In this document: piece after piece, positions 44,878 to 53,554 of the stretch
Numbering within the stretch: the stretch's first letter is position 1
Layout: every line of letters starts with the position of its first letter
Source of the DNA: Oceanospirillum beijerinckii DSM 7166
GTDB lineage: Bacteria; Pseudomonadota; Gammaproteobacteria; Pseudomonadales; Halomonadaceae
DNA length: 64,000 nucleotides
NCBI RefSeq assembly: GCF_000422425.1
Contig: NZ_AULT01000016.1
Location: forward strand, 62,001-126,000
Reading direction: 5' to 3'
Notes under the pieces: model-generated
Seen by the model: the letters and a program-made list of their open reading frames with translations, nothing else
Database searches by the model: none
Told to the model about the DNA's origin: nothing
Program-made: the position numbers and the translations under genes

Positions 44878-45561
44878 TTACTGGTTTTCAACCAAGCCAT
44901 TCTTGGCCCAGTCAAAAGGACAGCCTTTACATCCCTTCATATAAGTCGCCTGGAAAGTCGCATAGTGTCTTCTTACACCGGTAAAGTCCGCATCCTCCAG
45001 CGTTGCTGCATTGAGTTTAGCTTCCTGAAGATTAGCATTTTTCAGGTTAGCACCTTTCAGATTAACCTTGGTCATCCAGGCTATTTCAAGGTTGGCGGCC
45101 TGTAAGTCGGCATACTGCATTTTTGCGGCACTCAGGCGGGAGAATTCGAGATTAGCACCACGCAGGTTCGCACGGTAGAAATTAGCTCCCTGAGCAAACA
45201 TCGCCCAACCCTGAATAGCTTCTAGGTTGGCTTCTGTCAGATTAGAGCCACGCAGCGAGGCATGCCTGAGATCCGCGCGGGCCAGATTAGCCTTGGTCAG
45301 ATTGGCTTTTTCGATTTTAGCATTCTTTAAAATGGTGTGGCGCAGGTCGGCACCTGCCAGATTAGCACCGGTCAGGTCCGCACCGGTCAGATCTTGGTTC
45401 TTTAAATCAGCACCGGACAGATCAACTCCAGGGCATTGTGTTTCTGGAGCAATGGTGCAGCCATTAATCACCAGATCATCTTCCGCCAGAGCGAATTGAG
45501 AGGCTAGCATAGTACCCAAGCAGGCGCTAAGACAGGTGCTGAGCAATAGTGCTTTTTTCAT
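44878..45561 (-). CDS. Exported pentapeptide-repeat protein
   Basis: 227 residues. A signal peptide (MKKALLLSTCLSACLGTMLA) precedes about 27 A(D/N)LXX repeats between residues 48 and 200, forming a right-handed quadrilateral beta helix. A Cys-rich cap (GCKGCPFDWAKN) closes the C-terminus, and GCTIAPETQC near residue 34 could form a disulfide at the other end. It lies directly after the Ca-type alcohol dehydrogenase gene on the same strand, but a terminator separates them, so any link to PQQ alcohol oxidation is by position only. Biochemical role unknown. Confidence 0.88.
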   Translation of the reverse strand: MKKALLLSTCLSACLGTMLASQFALAEDDLVINGCTIAPETQCPGVDLSGADLKNQDLTGADLTGANLAGADLRHTILKNAKIEKANLTKANLARADLRHASLRGSNLTEANLEAIQGWAMFAQGANFYRANLRGANLEFSRLSAAKMQYADLQAANLEIAWMTKVNLKGANLKNANLQEAKLNAATLEDADFTGVRRHYATFQATYMKGCKGCPFDWAKNGLVENQ

Positions 45562-45587
45562 GATTAACTCCAGAGCAAAGTGGCTCT

Positions 45588-45634
45588 AAAAAAGGCCCGC
45601 ACTTAAACGTTACAGGAGGGGAGTAAGTGCGGGC
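45588..45634 (-). terminator. Intrinsic terminator of the exaA-like gene
   Basis: On the minus strand GCCCGCACTTA pairs with TAAGTGCGGGC over 11 bp and is followed by six T. Confidence 0.85.
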
Positions 45635-45660
45635 TAAACAGAGGGGGCAACTGCTATTAA

Positions 45661-47490
45661 TTAGAACTTAGGCAGTTTGAATACCCAGAAGGAACCACCC
45701 TGTGACACAGGCTTGGTCAAATCAGCCATGTCGCCGCCCCACAGTGGTACTGCACCACCGTAACCACTGGCAATACCGATATACTGATCACCATCCTGTT
45801 CCCAAGTGATAGGGGAGGAGATGATGCCGGAGCCCGTCTGGAACTTCCAAAGCTCCTTACCGTTTTTGGCGTTAAAGGCTTTGATATAACCGTCACCGGT
45901 ACCGGTGAATATCAGGTTACCTTTAGTGGCCAGAACACCTGCCCATAGAGGCAGCTTTTCTTTGTGAGACCAAACAATTTCACCTTTTACCGGATCAACC
46001 GCGCGCAGCACACCGACGTGGTCATCGTACATTTTCTTGATACGGAAGCCCTGCCCCAGGTAAGCCGCACCTTTCTTGTAGTGTACCTCTTCAGTCCAGT
46101 AGTCTTCTTTCCAGTGGTTAGCGCCCAGGTAGAACAGGCCGGTATCCTGGCTGTAAGCCATAGGGTTCCAGTTCTTACCGCCCAGGAATGGCGGTGATAC
46201 TTCAACAGACTTACCACGCTTCTCGCCTTTTTCCGGCAGAGGAGGACGCTGACCCTCTACTTCAACCGGGCGGCCGGTTTTCTCATCGATATGTGTGGCC
46301 CAGGTGATGTTATCTACAAATGGGAAGCCACGGATAAAGTCACCGTTTTTACGGTCAACAACGTAGAAGAAACCGTTACGGTCTGCGTGAGCGGTCGCTT
46401 TTACAGTTTTGCCTTTGTCTTTGTACTCGAACAGTACCAGTTCGTTGTTACCGGAGAAGTCCCAGGCATCGTTTGGCGTGTGCTGGTAGAACCAATCCAC
46501 TTCACCTGTGGTTGGATCAACCGCTACCTGGCCAGAAGTGTACAGGCTATCGTAGTCTGCAGGATCACCGCCAGGTGCAGTACGCGCCCAACCATTCCAA
46601 GGTGCAGGGTTGCCAGCACCTACGATAATGCGGTTGTTTTCAACGTCGAAACTGGCAGACTGCCAAGGTGCACCACCACCGTGGCTCCAAGCTTCCACTT
46701 TACCCGTTGGGGAGTTTGGATCATCAGGCCAGGACGGTGCTTTTGGATCACCAGTAGGGGTACTTTTCTTGCCATTCAGACGGCCATAGTGACCTTCAAC
46801 AAATGGACGCATCCACACTTCTTCACCAGTCTTAGGATCACGGGCGAACAGTTTACCCACTACGCCGAACTCATCACCAGAGCTACCGTGGATCAGCAGT
46901 ACACGACCGGTTTTCTGATCTTTAACGATCGTCGGGGCACCTGTCATGGTGTAGCCCGCAGTGTGATCTGCGAATTTCTTCTTCCAAACACGCTTACCGG
47001 TTTTCTTGTCCAGAGCAACAATCGCTGCATCCAGCGTACCGAAGTAAACATAATCACCGAAGATAGCTGCACCACGGTTTACTACATCACAGCATGGGCG
47101 AATATCATCTGGTAGACGATAGGAGTATGACCATAGGCGTTTACCTGTTTTTGCATCTAACGCGAACATACGTGAGTAAGAGCCAGTGACATAGATTACG
47201 CCATCATGTACCAGAGCTTGAGTTTCCTGACCACGTTGTTTCTCACCACCAAAAGAGAACGACCAGGCCGGCACCAACTTGTGAATGTTCTTGTCGTTGA
47301 TTTCGGTCATATCGCTCCAGCGCTGAGCTTTAGGACCGATACCGTAACCCAGTACATCTTCAGGTGTGGTCGCGTCGTTTTTAATGTCGTCCCAGGTCAC
47401 AGGCTTAGCGACTGCTGCACCGGCAACCAAGCTTAATCCGATAGCCGCGCAAAGAGGTTTTAAGCCTTTGATGTTCATTTTTTTTGTCAT
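45661..47490 (-). CDS. exaA: PQQ-dependent alcohol dehydrogenase, calcium type
   Basis: 609 residues. A signal peptide ([19 protein letters not shown]) targets it to the periplasm, where it oxidises ethanol and other alcohols and passes electrons to cytochrome c-550. The eight-bladed propeller W-motifs recur (for example [14 protein letters not shown]). Vicinal cysteines occur in [11 protein letters not shown]. The catalytic Asp344 is in WDFSG; the residue two further on is Ser346, as in Ca-dependent ExaA/PedE. The start at 47490 follows AGGG. It is divergent from cytochrome c-550, and its 5' region carries three CGGG/CCCG palindromes. Confidence 0.94.
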   Translation of the reverse strand: MTKKMNIKGLKPLCAAIGLSLVAGAAVAKPVTWDDIKNDATTPEDVLGYGIGPKAQRWSDMTEINDKNIHKLVPAWSFSFGGEKQRGQETQALVHDGVIYVTGSYSRMFALDAKTGKRLWSYSYRLPDDIRPCCDVVNRGAAIFGDYVYFGTLDAAIVALDKKTGKRVWKKKFADHTAGYTMTGAPTIVKDQKTGRVLLIHGSSGDEFGVVGKLFARDPKTGEEVWMRPFVEGHYGRLNGKKSTPTGDPKAPSWPDDPNSPTGKVEAWSHGGGAPWQSASFDVENNRIIVGAGNPAPWNGWARTAPGGDPADYDSLYTSGQVAVDPTTGEVDWFYQHTPNDAWDFSGNNELVLFEYKDKGKTVKATAHADRNGFFYVVDRKNGDFIRGFPFVDNITWATHIDEKTGRPVEVEGQRPPLPEKGEKRGKSVEVSPPFLGGKNWNPMAYSQDTGLFYLGANHWKEDYWTEEVHYKKGAAYLGQGFRIKKMYDDHVGVLRAVDPVKGEIVWSHKEKLPLWAGVLATKGNLIFTGTGDGYIKAFNAKNGKELWKFQTGSGIISSPITWEQDGDQYIGIASGYGGAVPLWGGDMADLTKPVSQGGSFWVFKLPKF

Positions 47491-47516
47491 TTTTATAAAC
47501 CCTATGGTTTGTACCT

Positions 47517-47567
47517 GTCTGGACAACATGACTCTGAGCTTGCACTCGGAATTCGTTTTGTCCAGAC
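47517..47567. promoter_or_regulatory. Inverted repeat in the exaA 5' region
   Basis: GTCTGGACAA (47517-47526) and TTGTCCAGAC (47558-47567) are perfect 10-bp arms 31 bp apart, about 27 bp before the chosen start codon. It may be an operator or an mRNA leader hairpin. Confidence 0.5.
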
Positions 47568-47657
47568 GCTCTTAATCATCGCTGTGATCAGCAAATTGCG
47601 TCTTCCATTCTCTAGGCTTGAGGTCAGGCACGACAACGGCAGAATGCCCTGGTATCT

Positions 47658-47715
47658 CGGGTACAGATCCCGTTTATGGGGGAAATATTCCCGTTAGTAT
47701 TAGGGAAAAAACCCG
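47658..47715. promoter_or_regulatory. Three CGGG/CCCG palindromes upstream of exaA and cytochrome c-550
   Basis: CGGGTACAGATCCCG (47658-47672), GGGGAAATATTCCCG (47679-47693) and AGGGAAAAAACCCG (47702-47715, one base shorter) are spaced 21 and 23 bp apart, so on one helical face. Similar sites occur before the lanthanide-type gene. Likely operator for an alcohol or lanthanide response regulator. Confidence 0.6.
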
Positions 47716-48056
47716 TAGTAATTAACGAGGATTAGTGCTTGGGTACTGCTTCTATAGGTATAAAGGCGTACTTAGGTAGTAATGCGGCTGGAAAATGCTA
47801 CCAAGGGAGTTATTTGGGGGCTCCAAAGTACAATTCTGACCTGAAGCGTGAGGCATATCATATAGACATCGCTGCTGAGGTGGAGGCTTCAGCTTAGTTA
47901 TTAAGCTTAGCCGCGTTTACTGTTCTCTATTTTGAGCCGATGGCAGTCTCAAATAAGCTCCGAAATAAAGGCATAAGACGGAGAGTAACAGGTGCAGATT
48001 TGCAGAAACGCAACTGCTGGCGGCAAATAATATAAAAACAAAGTGGTGAATTTACG

Positions 48057-48500
48057 ATGTCTATTAGTAAGAAGCTCTTAGGTTTAACAACGGCTGGCCT
48101 GCTGACGGCAGCTTTGTCTTCACAAGCTATGGCACACGGCGATGTCGTGCCTCAAGCAATCGACGTAACAGGTCTGCAGCTTCTGGGAGAAGAATGGCTG
48201 GATGAGAACCCATATACCACCGAGTATGAGAATCATGGCCTGGCGGTAAAAATCGGTGAGTCTGCGTATACTCAGAACTGCGCCCGTTGTCACGGCCTGG
48301 ATGCGATCTCTGGCGGTATTGCCCCTGACCTACGTTACCTTGAGCCTGGAATTGAAGGTGATGAGTGGTTCAAATACCGTGTAGTAAACGGTGCCGTACG
48401 TGATGGTCGTGTTTATATGCCGAAAATGGCGGAGCACCTGAGCCAGGAAGCCCTGTGGGCGATTCGTGCATGGTTGGAGACCCGTGCGGAAACTGAATAA
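48057..48500 (+). CDS. pedF: Cytochrome c-550 of the alcohol oxidation system
   Basis: 147 residues with a signal peptide ending AMA-HG. One c-type haem motif, CARCH (residues 75-79), lies in NCARCHGLDAISGGIAPDLR, and the Met ligand is probably in VYMPKM. The sequence agrees with PedF/ExaB, the electron acceptor for quinoprotein ethanol dehydrogenases in the periplasm. It is divergent from exaA and shares its regulatory region. A strong terminator follows, so it is monocistronic. Confidence 0.92.
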   Translation: MSISKKLLGLTTAGLLTAALSSQAMAHGDVVPQAIDVTGLQLLGEEWLDENPYTTEYENHGLAVKIGESAYTQNCARCHGLDAISGGIAPDLRYLEPGIEGDEWFKYRVVNGAVRDGRVYMPKMAEHLSQEALWAIRAWLETRAETE

Positions 48501-48566
48501 TCTGTACGATCTGGATGAGTGCTTTTTATCTGTGCTTATCCCAGTGGTAGCACGCTAAAACCTCGC

Positions 48567-48600
48567 AAATGCGCCAGTCTGTCTGGCGCATTTGTTTTGT
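48567..48600 (+). terminator. Intrinsic terminator of cytochrome c-550 gene
   Basis: AAATGCGCCAG and CTGGCGCATTT form a perfect 11-bp stem with a 5-nt loop, then TTTGTTTTG. Confidence 0.85.
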
Positions 48601-48734
48601 TGTCTCGCCAACATAGCCTGATCAGACTGTGTTATCAGCATTCCGCGATTAATACATGCTCTTGTGTATTCTGCTCTATATATTTTTACTTTATCGATAG
48701 TAGTGTTTATCAAGATGGTTGGCCCGATTTAGAT

Positions 48735-48749
48735 CGGGATTTATTCCCG
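48735..48749. promoter_or_regulatory. CGGG-N7-CCCG palindrome, distal site before exaF
   Basis: CGGGATTTATTCCCG fits the same 15-bp pattern as the sites upstream of exaA. It lies 337 bp before the lanthanide-type dehydrogenase. The rest of 48601-49085 shows no gene. Confidence 0.5.
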
Positions 48750-49027
48750 TGTTCAATCTCCATCCAGTCTTGTTTCTAACGCGCTTGTATCTCGCTTCTA
48801 TTTTGCTTGCTTTTCTCATGTGTCTCACTTGGTCGTCCAGTATTTTGTCGGGCCCCGTATTGTCTGGCCTGTAGCCTGATGTGTAGCGAGAGGCTTATTT
48901 ATCGCACTGATTAACATGGATAAAAGTCCGTGTCTTAAATGAGGTATTACTACCAAGTAACTATAAAACTACTCCCGGCGGTTAGTTGTTGCAAAACGGC
49001 ATAAGAAAAACAATGACATGCATGATT

Positions 49028-49042
49028 CGGGAAATTTTCCCG
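49028..49042. promoter_or_regulatory. CGGG-N7-CCCG palindrome, proximal site before exaF
   Basis: CGGGAAATTTTCCCG is a perfect palindrome with 7-bp arms, 43 bp before the start codon. Its closeness to the gene suggests a repressor or RNA-level role at this promoter. Confidence 0.6.
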
Positions 49043-49085
49043 GCTCTCTGCAAGCCAATAACAACAATCCGTAGAGGAGCGTACA

Positions 49086-50849
49086 ATGAAGAAGTTCGCA
49101 CTGTCTGCCATGATCGCAGCCATGACGATCGCAGGCACAGCATCAGCCAAAGTCACCGAGCAAGATATCCTGAATGATCAGGCGACCACGAATGACGTAG
49201 TGACCAATGGTATGGGGCACCGTGGTCAGCGTTTTTCGCCACTGGATAAGATTGATACCGATACGGTAAAAGATCTGCGCCCAGTTTGGTCTTTCTCTTT
49301 TGGTGGTGAAAAGCAGCGTGGTCAGGAATCTCAACCTCTGGTTAAAGATGGCGTGATGTTTGTAACCGGTTCCTACTCCCGCCTGTTTGCTATCGACGCC
49401 CGTACCGGTGACGAGCTGTGGCAATACGATGCACGTCTGCCAGATGGCATTATGCCATGCTGTGACGTAATCAACCGTGGTGCCGCTCTGTATGATGATC
49501 TGGTGATTTTTGCCACACTGGATGCCAAGCTGGTTGCTCTGGATCAGAAGACCGGTAAAGTGAAGTGGAAGAAGAAAGTCGCTGATTATAAAGAAGGTTA
49601 CTCAATCTCTGCCGCACCTATGGTCGTTAAAGGGAAGGTGATTACCGGTGTCTCCGGTGGTGAGTTCGGTATCGTAGGTAAGGTTGAAGCCTATGATGCA
49701 AAAACCGGTAAAATTCAGTGGAGCCGTCCGACCGTTGAAGGTCACATGGGTTACGTGTGGAAAGACGGCAAAAAAACCGAAAATGGCATTTCCGGTGGCG
49801 AAGCGGGCAAAACCTGGCCTGGTGACCTGTGGAAATCCGGCGGTGCAGCGACTTGGTTAGGCGGTACTTATGACGCTGAAACCGATCTGATGTTCTTCGG
49901 CACGGGTAACCCTGCACCATGGAACTCTCACCTGCGTCCGGGTGATAACCTCTTCTCCTCCTCTCGTCTGGCGATTGATCCAGATGACGGCAAAATTGTT
50001 TGGCACTTCCAAACCACACCACACGATGGTTGGGATTACGATGGTGTAAACGAGCTGATCTCTTTTGACTATAAAGAAGGCGGTAAAACGGTTAAAGCAG
50101 CAGCAACCGCTGACCGTAATGGCTTCTTCTACGTACTGAACCGTGAAAACGGCGACTTTATCCGTGGTTTCCCATTTGTTGATAAGATCACCTGGGCCAC
50201 AGGTCTGGATGAGAAAACAGGTCGTCCGATCTATGCGGCTGATGGCCGTCCAGGTGACCCACGTAAGAGCGCCGATGGCAAGAAAGGTGAGGCTGTCGTA
50301 GCGATTCCTTCTTTCCTGGGTGGTAAGAACTGGATGCCGATGGCATACAGCCAGGAGACCGAACTGTTCTACGTACCCTCTAATGAATGGGCGATGGATA
50401 TCTGGAATGAGCCAACAGCCTATAAGAAAGGTGCGGCGTACTTAGGTGCGGGTTTCACCATTAGGCCTACGAATGATGAGTACATCGGTGTTCTGCGTGC
50501 AATCGATCCGAAAACTGGTGAAGAGAAGTGGCGTTATAAGAACTACGCACCTCTGTGGGGCGGCGTACTGGCTACTAAAGGTAATCTGGTCTTCACGGGT
50601 AACCCAGAAGGTTATCTGATGGCCTTTGACGCTAAAACCGGTGAGATGAAGTACAAGTTTAACACTGGTTCCGGCATCGTAGGTTCTCCAATCACATGGG
50701 AGCAGGATGGTGAGCAGTTTATCTCTGTCGTGTCTGGCTGGGGTGGTGCAGTACCTCTGTGGGGTGGTGAAGTGGCTAAGCGTGTGAAACACCTGAATCA
50801 GGGTGGTTCCGTTTGGACCTTTAAGCTGCCTAAAGAAGACGAGAAATAG
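49086..50849 (+). CDS. exaF: PQQ-dependent alcohol dehydrogenase, lanthanide type
   Basis: 587 residues with a signal peptide ([21 protein letters not shown]). Same propeller fold as the exaA-like protein, with vicinal cysteines C125-C126 ([10 protein letters not shown]). The active-site motif is WDYDG: catalytic Asp317 plus Asp319, the extra acid that marks lanthanide-dependent XoxF/ExaF/PedH enzymes. It would oxidise alcohols and aldehydes in the periplasm when rare earths are present, replacing the Ca enzyme. A strong GAGGAG lies before the ATG. A palindromic operator-like site lies 43 bp upstream. Its terminator follows at 51039. Confidence 0.95.
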   Translation: MKKFALSAMIAAMTIAGTASAKVTEQDILNDQATTNDVVTNGMGHRGQRFSPLDKIDTDTVKDLRPVWSFSFGGEKQRGQESQPLVKDGVMFVTGSYSRLFAIDARTGDELWQYDARLPDGIMPCCDVINRGAALYDDLVIFATLDAKLVALDQKTGKVKWKKKVADYKEGYSISAAPMVVKGKVITGVSGGEFGIVGKVEAYDAKTGKIQWSRPTVEGHMGYVWKDGKKTENGISGGEAGKTWPGDLWKSGGAATWLGGTYDAETDLMFFGTGNPAPWNSHLRPGDNLFSSSRLAIDPDDGKIVWHFQTTPHDGWDYDGVNELISFDYKEGGKTVKAAATADRNGFFYVLNRENGDFIRGFPFVDKITWATGLDEKTGRPIYAADGRPGDPRKSADGKKGEAVVAIPSFLGGKNWMPMAYSQETELFYVPSNEWAMDIWNEPTAYKKGAAYLGAGFTIRPTNDEYIGVLRAIDPKTGEEKWRYKNYAPLWGGVLATKGNLVFTGNPEGYLMAFDAKTGEMKYKFNTGSGIVGSPITWEQDGEQFISVVSGWGGAVPLWGGEVAKRVKHLNQGGSVWTFKLPKEDEK

Positions 50850-51038
50850 GCTTTCGTTTTTAAGGTAGTGCGATAAAGCGATTTTTTCGCTCGGTATGTC
50901 TATGCTGTTTAGCGTCGGGTTTGATCCCTCCACCTTTTCAGGTTCAGGCCTGACGCATTTTTACTTCAGACAGTGCCAATGATATAGCCGTGTAGTTGAG
51001 CCGTACCTTTAAGTACGTTCAGCTGCATGTCCGCAAAT

Positions 51039-51088
51039 AAAAAGGCAACTTAATAGCTCTTTAAACTGGGCCATTGAGTCGCCTTTTT
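51039..51088 (+). terminator. Terminator after exaF
   Basis: AAAAAGGC and GCCTTTTT close a long stem with further pairing inside (ACTnAAT/ATTnAGT) and end in five T. Confidence 0.7.
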
Positions 51089-51141
51089 CTATTTGTCTCA
51101 GTTCTTTTTATGTTCGGGGAGCAGAAAACTTTTTATAAGGA

Positions 51142-51720
51142 CTACGCTACCTGTCGTGGGTCGGTCTTCTGGACAATAGGACGTTGCAGCTGTTCTAAAC
51201 GGAAGTTCTCAAGAGCTGAGTAAGCACTAAAGTCGTAAAGCTCACGGAAAGTTACCCAATCCAGCAGTGCAAATAAGCATATGGCGGGATACTGCCAGTT
51301 ATCAAACAGACCGTCTCTTACCATCTGTTCTAATACTGGCAGAGTTTGGTCGATACGCTCTTCCTGTAACTTTAGAATCAGAATATTACTCTCAATATCA
51401 ATACCTGAACGAAGGGACATCAGCTGAATAATAAAAGACTCCTGCAGGCTATCCACCAAACTAATTGCATTTTCCTGCTCCAGTGTCAGGGTCTCTTTCA
51501 GCATTTTATCGTTCAGGTATCGATAGATGACACGGGAATCAAATACCGACTGATCTCCATCCACTAACATCGGAATTTTCATAGCAGGAGTATAGGTTCT
51601 GAGCACCTCCCGCCCTTCTTCGCTATAGATATTCAGATCGACAAACTCATAGTCTGCCTCAGCCAACCACAGGCGAATACGACGCACATAAGGGGATGGG
51701 GTTGAACCTACCAATTTCAT
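51142..51720 (-). CDS. Glutathione S-transferase family protein
   Basis: 192 residues. The thioredoxin-like domain starts MKLVGSTPSPYVRRIRLWLA, with IPMLVDGDQSVFDSRVIYRYL giving the cis-Pro and the SR glutathione-binding positions. The helical C-terminal domain is shorter and diverged. The active-site Ser is in STPSPYVRR, as in many bacterial beta- or zeta-like enzymes. The start at 51720 has GGAG at 8-nt spacing; longer upstream frames lack one. Substrate unknown. Next to exaF but convergent. Confidence 0.85.
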   Translation of the reverse strand: MKLVGSTPSPYVRRIRLWLAEADYEFVDLNIYSEEGREVLRTYTPAMKIPMLVDGDQSVFDSRVIYRYLNDKMLKETLTLEQENAISLVDSLQESFIIQLMSLRSGIDIESNILILKLQEERIDQTLPVLEQMVRDGLFDNWQYPAICLFALLDWVTFRELYDFSAYSALENFRLEQLQRPIVQKTDPRQVA

Positions 51721-51778
51721 TATCATAACTCCTGCGGAAACAATTAATACCATTCCCGATAAGTTTCTTGATATCAGA

Positions 51779-51864
51779 GTAGCTTGGATAAGCGAAGCGC
51801 CATCCGACACTTTCACCGGTACCTGATTGTTGTCGGAGGGCACCTTGCGGTGTTTCCGATCTAC
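51779..51864. repeat. REP-like hairpin pair (BIME-like)
   Basis: Two stem-loops in inverted orientation. The first is GGAT-aa-GCG/CGC-c-ATCC at about 51786-51805, followed by CGACA. The second is TCGGA/TCCGA-type with GCACC/GGTGT at about 51832-51859. Both outer ends read GTAG/CTAC-like and both inner ends TCCGACA/TGTCGGA. This matches the GTAG...TCCGACA form of REP elements mobilised by RAYT transposases. The rest of 51721-52090 shows nothing else. Confidence 0.6.
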
Positions 51865-52090
51865 AACAGTTTATCTGGTTTGGTATAACTGTAACGATTG
51901 CCAAATCAAAAAGGATACAGGCCACTGAATTTAAGTGCTTTTTGCCATTAATGCCATACTCTCAAGCATCTTTAATGGGCAACAACTAAATAAAACCCTT
52001 TCTCAGCAGCTGCAGAGCACCTCAGCCATGATGAAGAAATGGTTTGTTTGCGGCCTCATGGATCATAGCCAGGCCACTTTTTTATCGTAG

Positions 52091-52967
52091 CTAAGACACT
52101 GTGTTACTGGCGGTAGTCGCAAACTGCTCCAAGTCAAAAGCCATTAACTGCTCTGCAGACATTGCTTTGGCATAGAACCAGCCCTGATGCATAAACACCT
52201 GACTCTCCTTCAGGTATTGAGCCTGAGCTTCAGTCTCCACGCCTTCCGCAATAATAACCAGATTCAACTTATGAGATAGCGAGATAATCGCTTCCAGTAC
52301 CTTGCTGCGTGGTGAGTCAGTATCAATAGCAGAAACAAAGCTTTGATCAATCTTCAGAATATCCAGTGGCAGCTGCTGCAGATACTGCAAACCTGCATAA
52401 CCGGTACCAAAATCATCCACGGCTATGGTTATAGCCGGACTCATGACCAATACTGGACAAGATCAAGTTCATCACAGGCTGAGGAACCAATGCGTTGATT
52501 TCGCTGCCATCACTGCGGGTTTTGGCGACAATCAAGGCAAACTCCTGCATAAAGCTCACCAATTCAGGACCGTGAAAGCGCAAATTGTATTGCGCAGGCG
52601 GTTTCTGAACGGAAAGTGACGGGATAATTTTGCCCCAACTGGTACAGTGTAACTGACCTATATTACTCACCAGGCCAAACTCCGCCACAAAGGGCACGGC
52701 AAAATGGGCTGAACGCAGCGTGTGCAACACATCCGTATCACAATTCAGTGAGAGTTTATCCTGGCGACGAAAAAAGCCTTCCAAGCTGCTGAAGGTGTGC
52801 TCAAGCTCGATAAAAACGGTATTGAATTTTGATGCTAACTCATCTTGTTTCGCATCAATACGATTTTGAACTTGTGAGGGGTAGGTTACGAGTATGGCTA
52901 ACAGGGTTACGATACCCGCCAAGATATAGGCCGGTAGCTGAAGTGCTTGTTTACTCATCCATTGCAT
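52091..52967 (-). pseudogene. CSS-motif EAL phosphodiesterase, broken
   Basis: Two overlapping frames make up one damaged gene. The upstream part (52413-52967) has a membrane anchor (QLPAYILAGIVTLLAILVTY) and the start of a CSS sensor domain, with Cys in LSLNCDTDVL and LHCTSWG. The downstream part (52091-52450) is the second half of an EAL domain (AVDDFGTGYAGLQYLQQLP, KIDQSFV, AEGVETEAQ). The end of the CSS domain, TM2 and the first half of EAL, including the EAL motif itself, are missing, and the two parts are out of frame. An internal deletion of several hundred bases is inferred. Not a functional phosphodiesterase. Confidence 0.8.
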
Positions 52968-53282
52968 AAAGCCACCCTATTTGATTTATATGGCCTTTTT
53001 ACTCAAATCAGGCCCAAGATGTACCCTCAGGCTTTTATGATTACAGCAGAGAATCCCACCCGGTGCTAGTAGTCAGTCATTATAAAAAAACAGGATGTTA
53101 AACTTGTTCTCAAAAGGTGTAATGAACCTAACTGATTGAGGTCATACTAAATGAAAAAGCGTTATGTGGTGAAATTAACGTAGGAATAACGTAATCACTT
53201 AATTGATCTAGTGAAACGAGGTTGTGTGGCCGCTTATCGTCGATGTCATGCAGAATCTTACTGCTGGTTGACTAGGGTGAGT
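52968..53282. other. Gene-free spacer
   Basis: AT-rich DNA between the broken EAL gene and the IS630 remnant. I see no gene or element here. Confidence 0.4.
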
Positions 53283-53554
53283 ATGGCCCGTCTCTCACTG
53301 ACAGTGACGCTGCAGAAAGAGTGAGATATAGCTGGCGTACTATTAGCAAATCCGAGAATGCTGTGTGACAGAAGGCCAAGCACAAGCACTCGAACGTAAG
53401 AAACGCAGTCGTGAGCGTACACCGCGTTTAGATGGTGAAGAAGAAGCCAAACTAGTGAGTCTGGCTTGCAGTGAAGCTTCCCAGGGAAGATCGCGTTGAA
53501 CGCTACGCTTACAGGCAGAGAAGTTGGTTGAATTAGATACGGTTGATATATTTA
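53283..53554 (+). mobile_element. IS630-like transposase remnant
   Basis: The N-terminal fragment MARLSLTVTLQKE (53283) ends at a stop. A second fragment from about 53365 reads ERKKRSRERTPRLDG, then EEEAKLVSLACSEASQGRSR, a stop in place of the usual Trp, then TLRLQAEKLVELDTVD. This is the linker and central region of IS630-type transposases. Internal deletion and stop codons show decay. It directly abuts the 3' end of the CitE-like gene. Confidence 0.75.

Noticed and set aside
46291-47115. 274-codon ORF antisense to the exaA-like gene
   Set aside because: It mirrors codon bias of the real gene, has no family features and no ribosome binding site.
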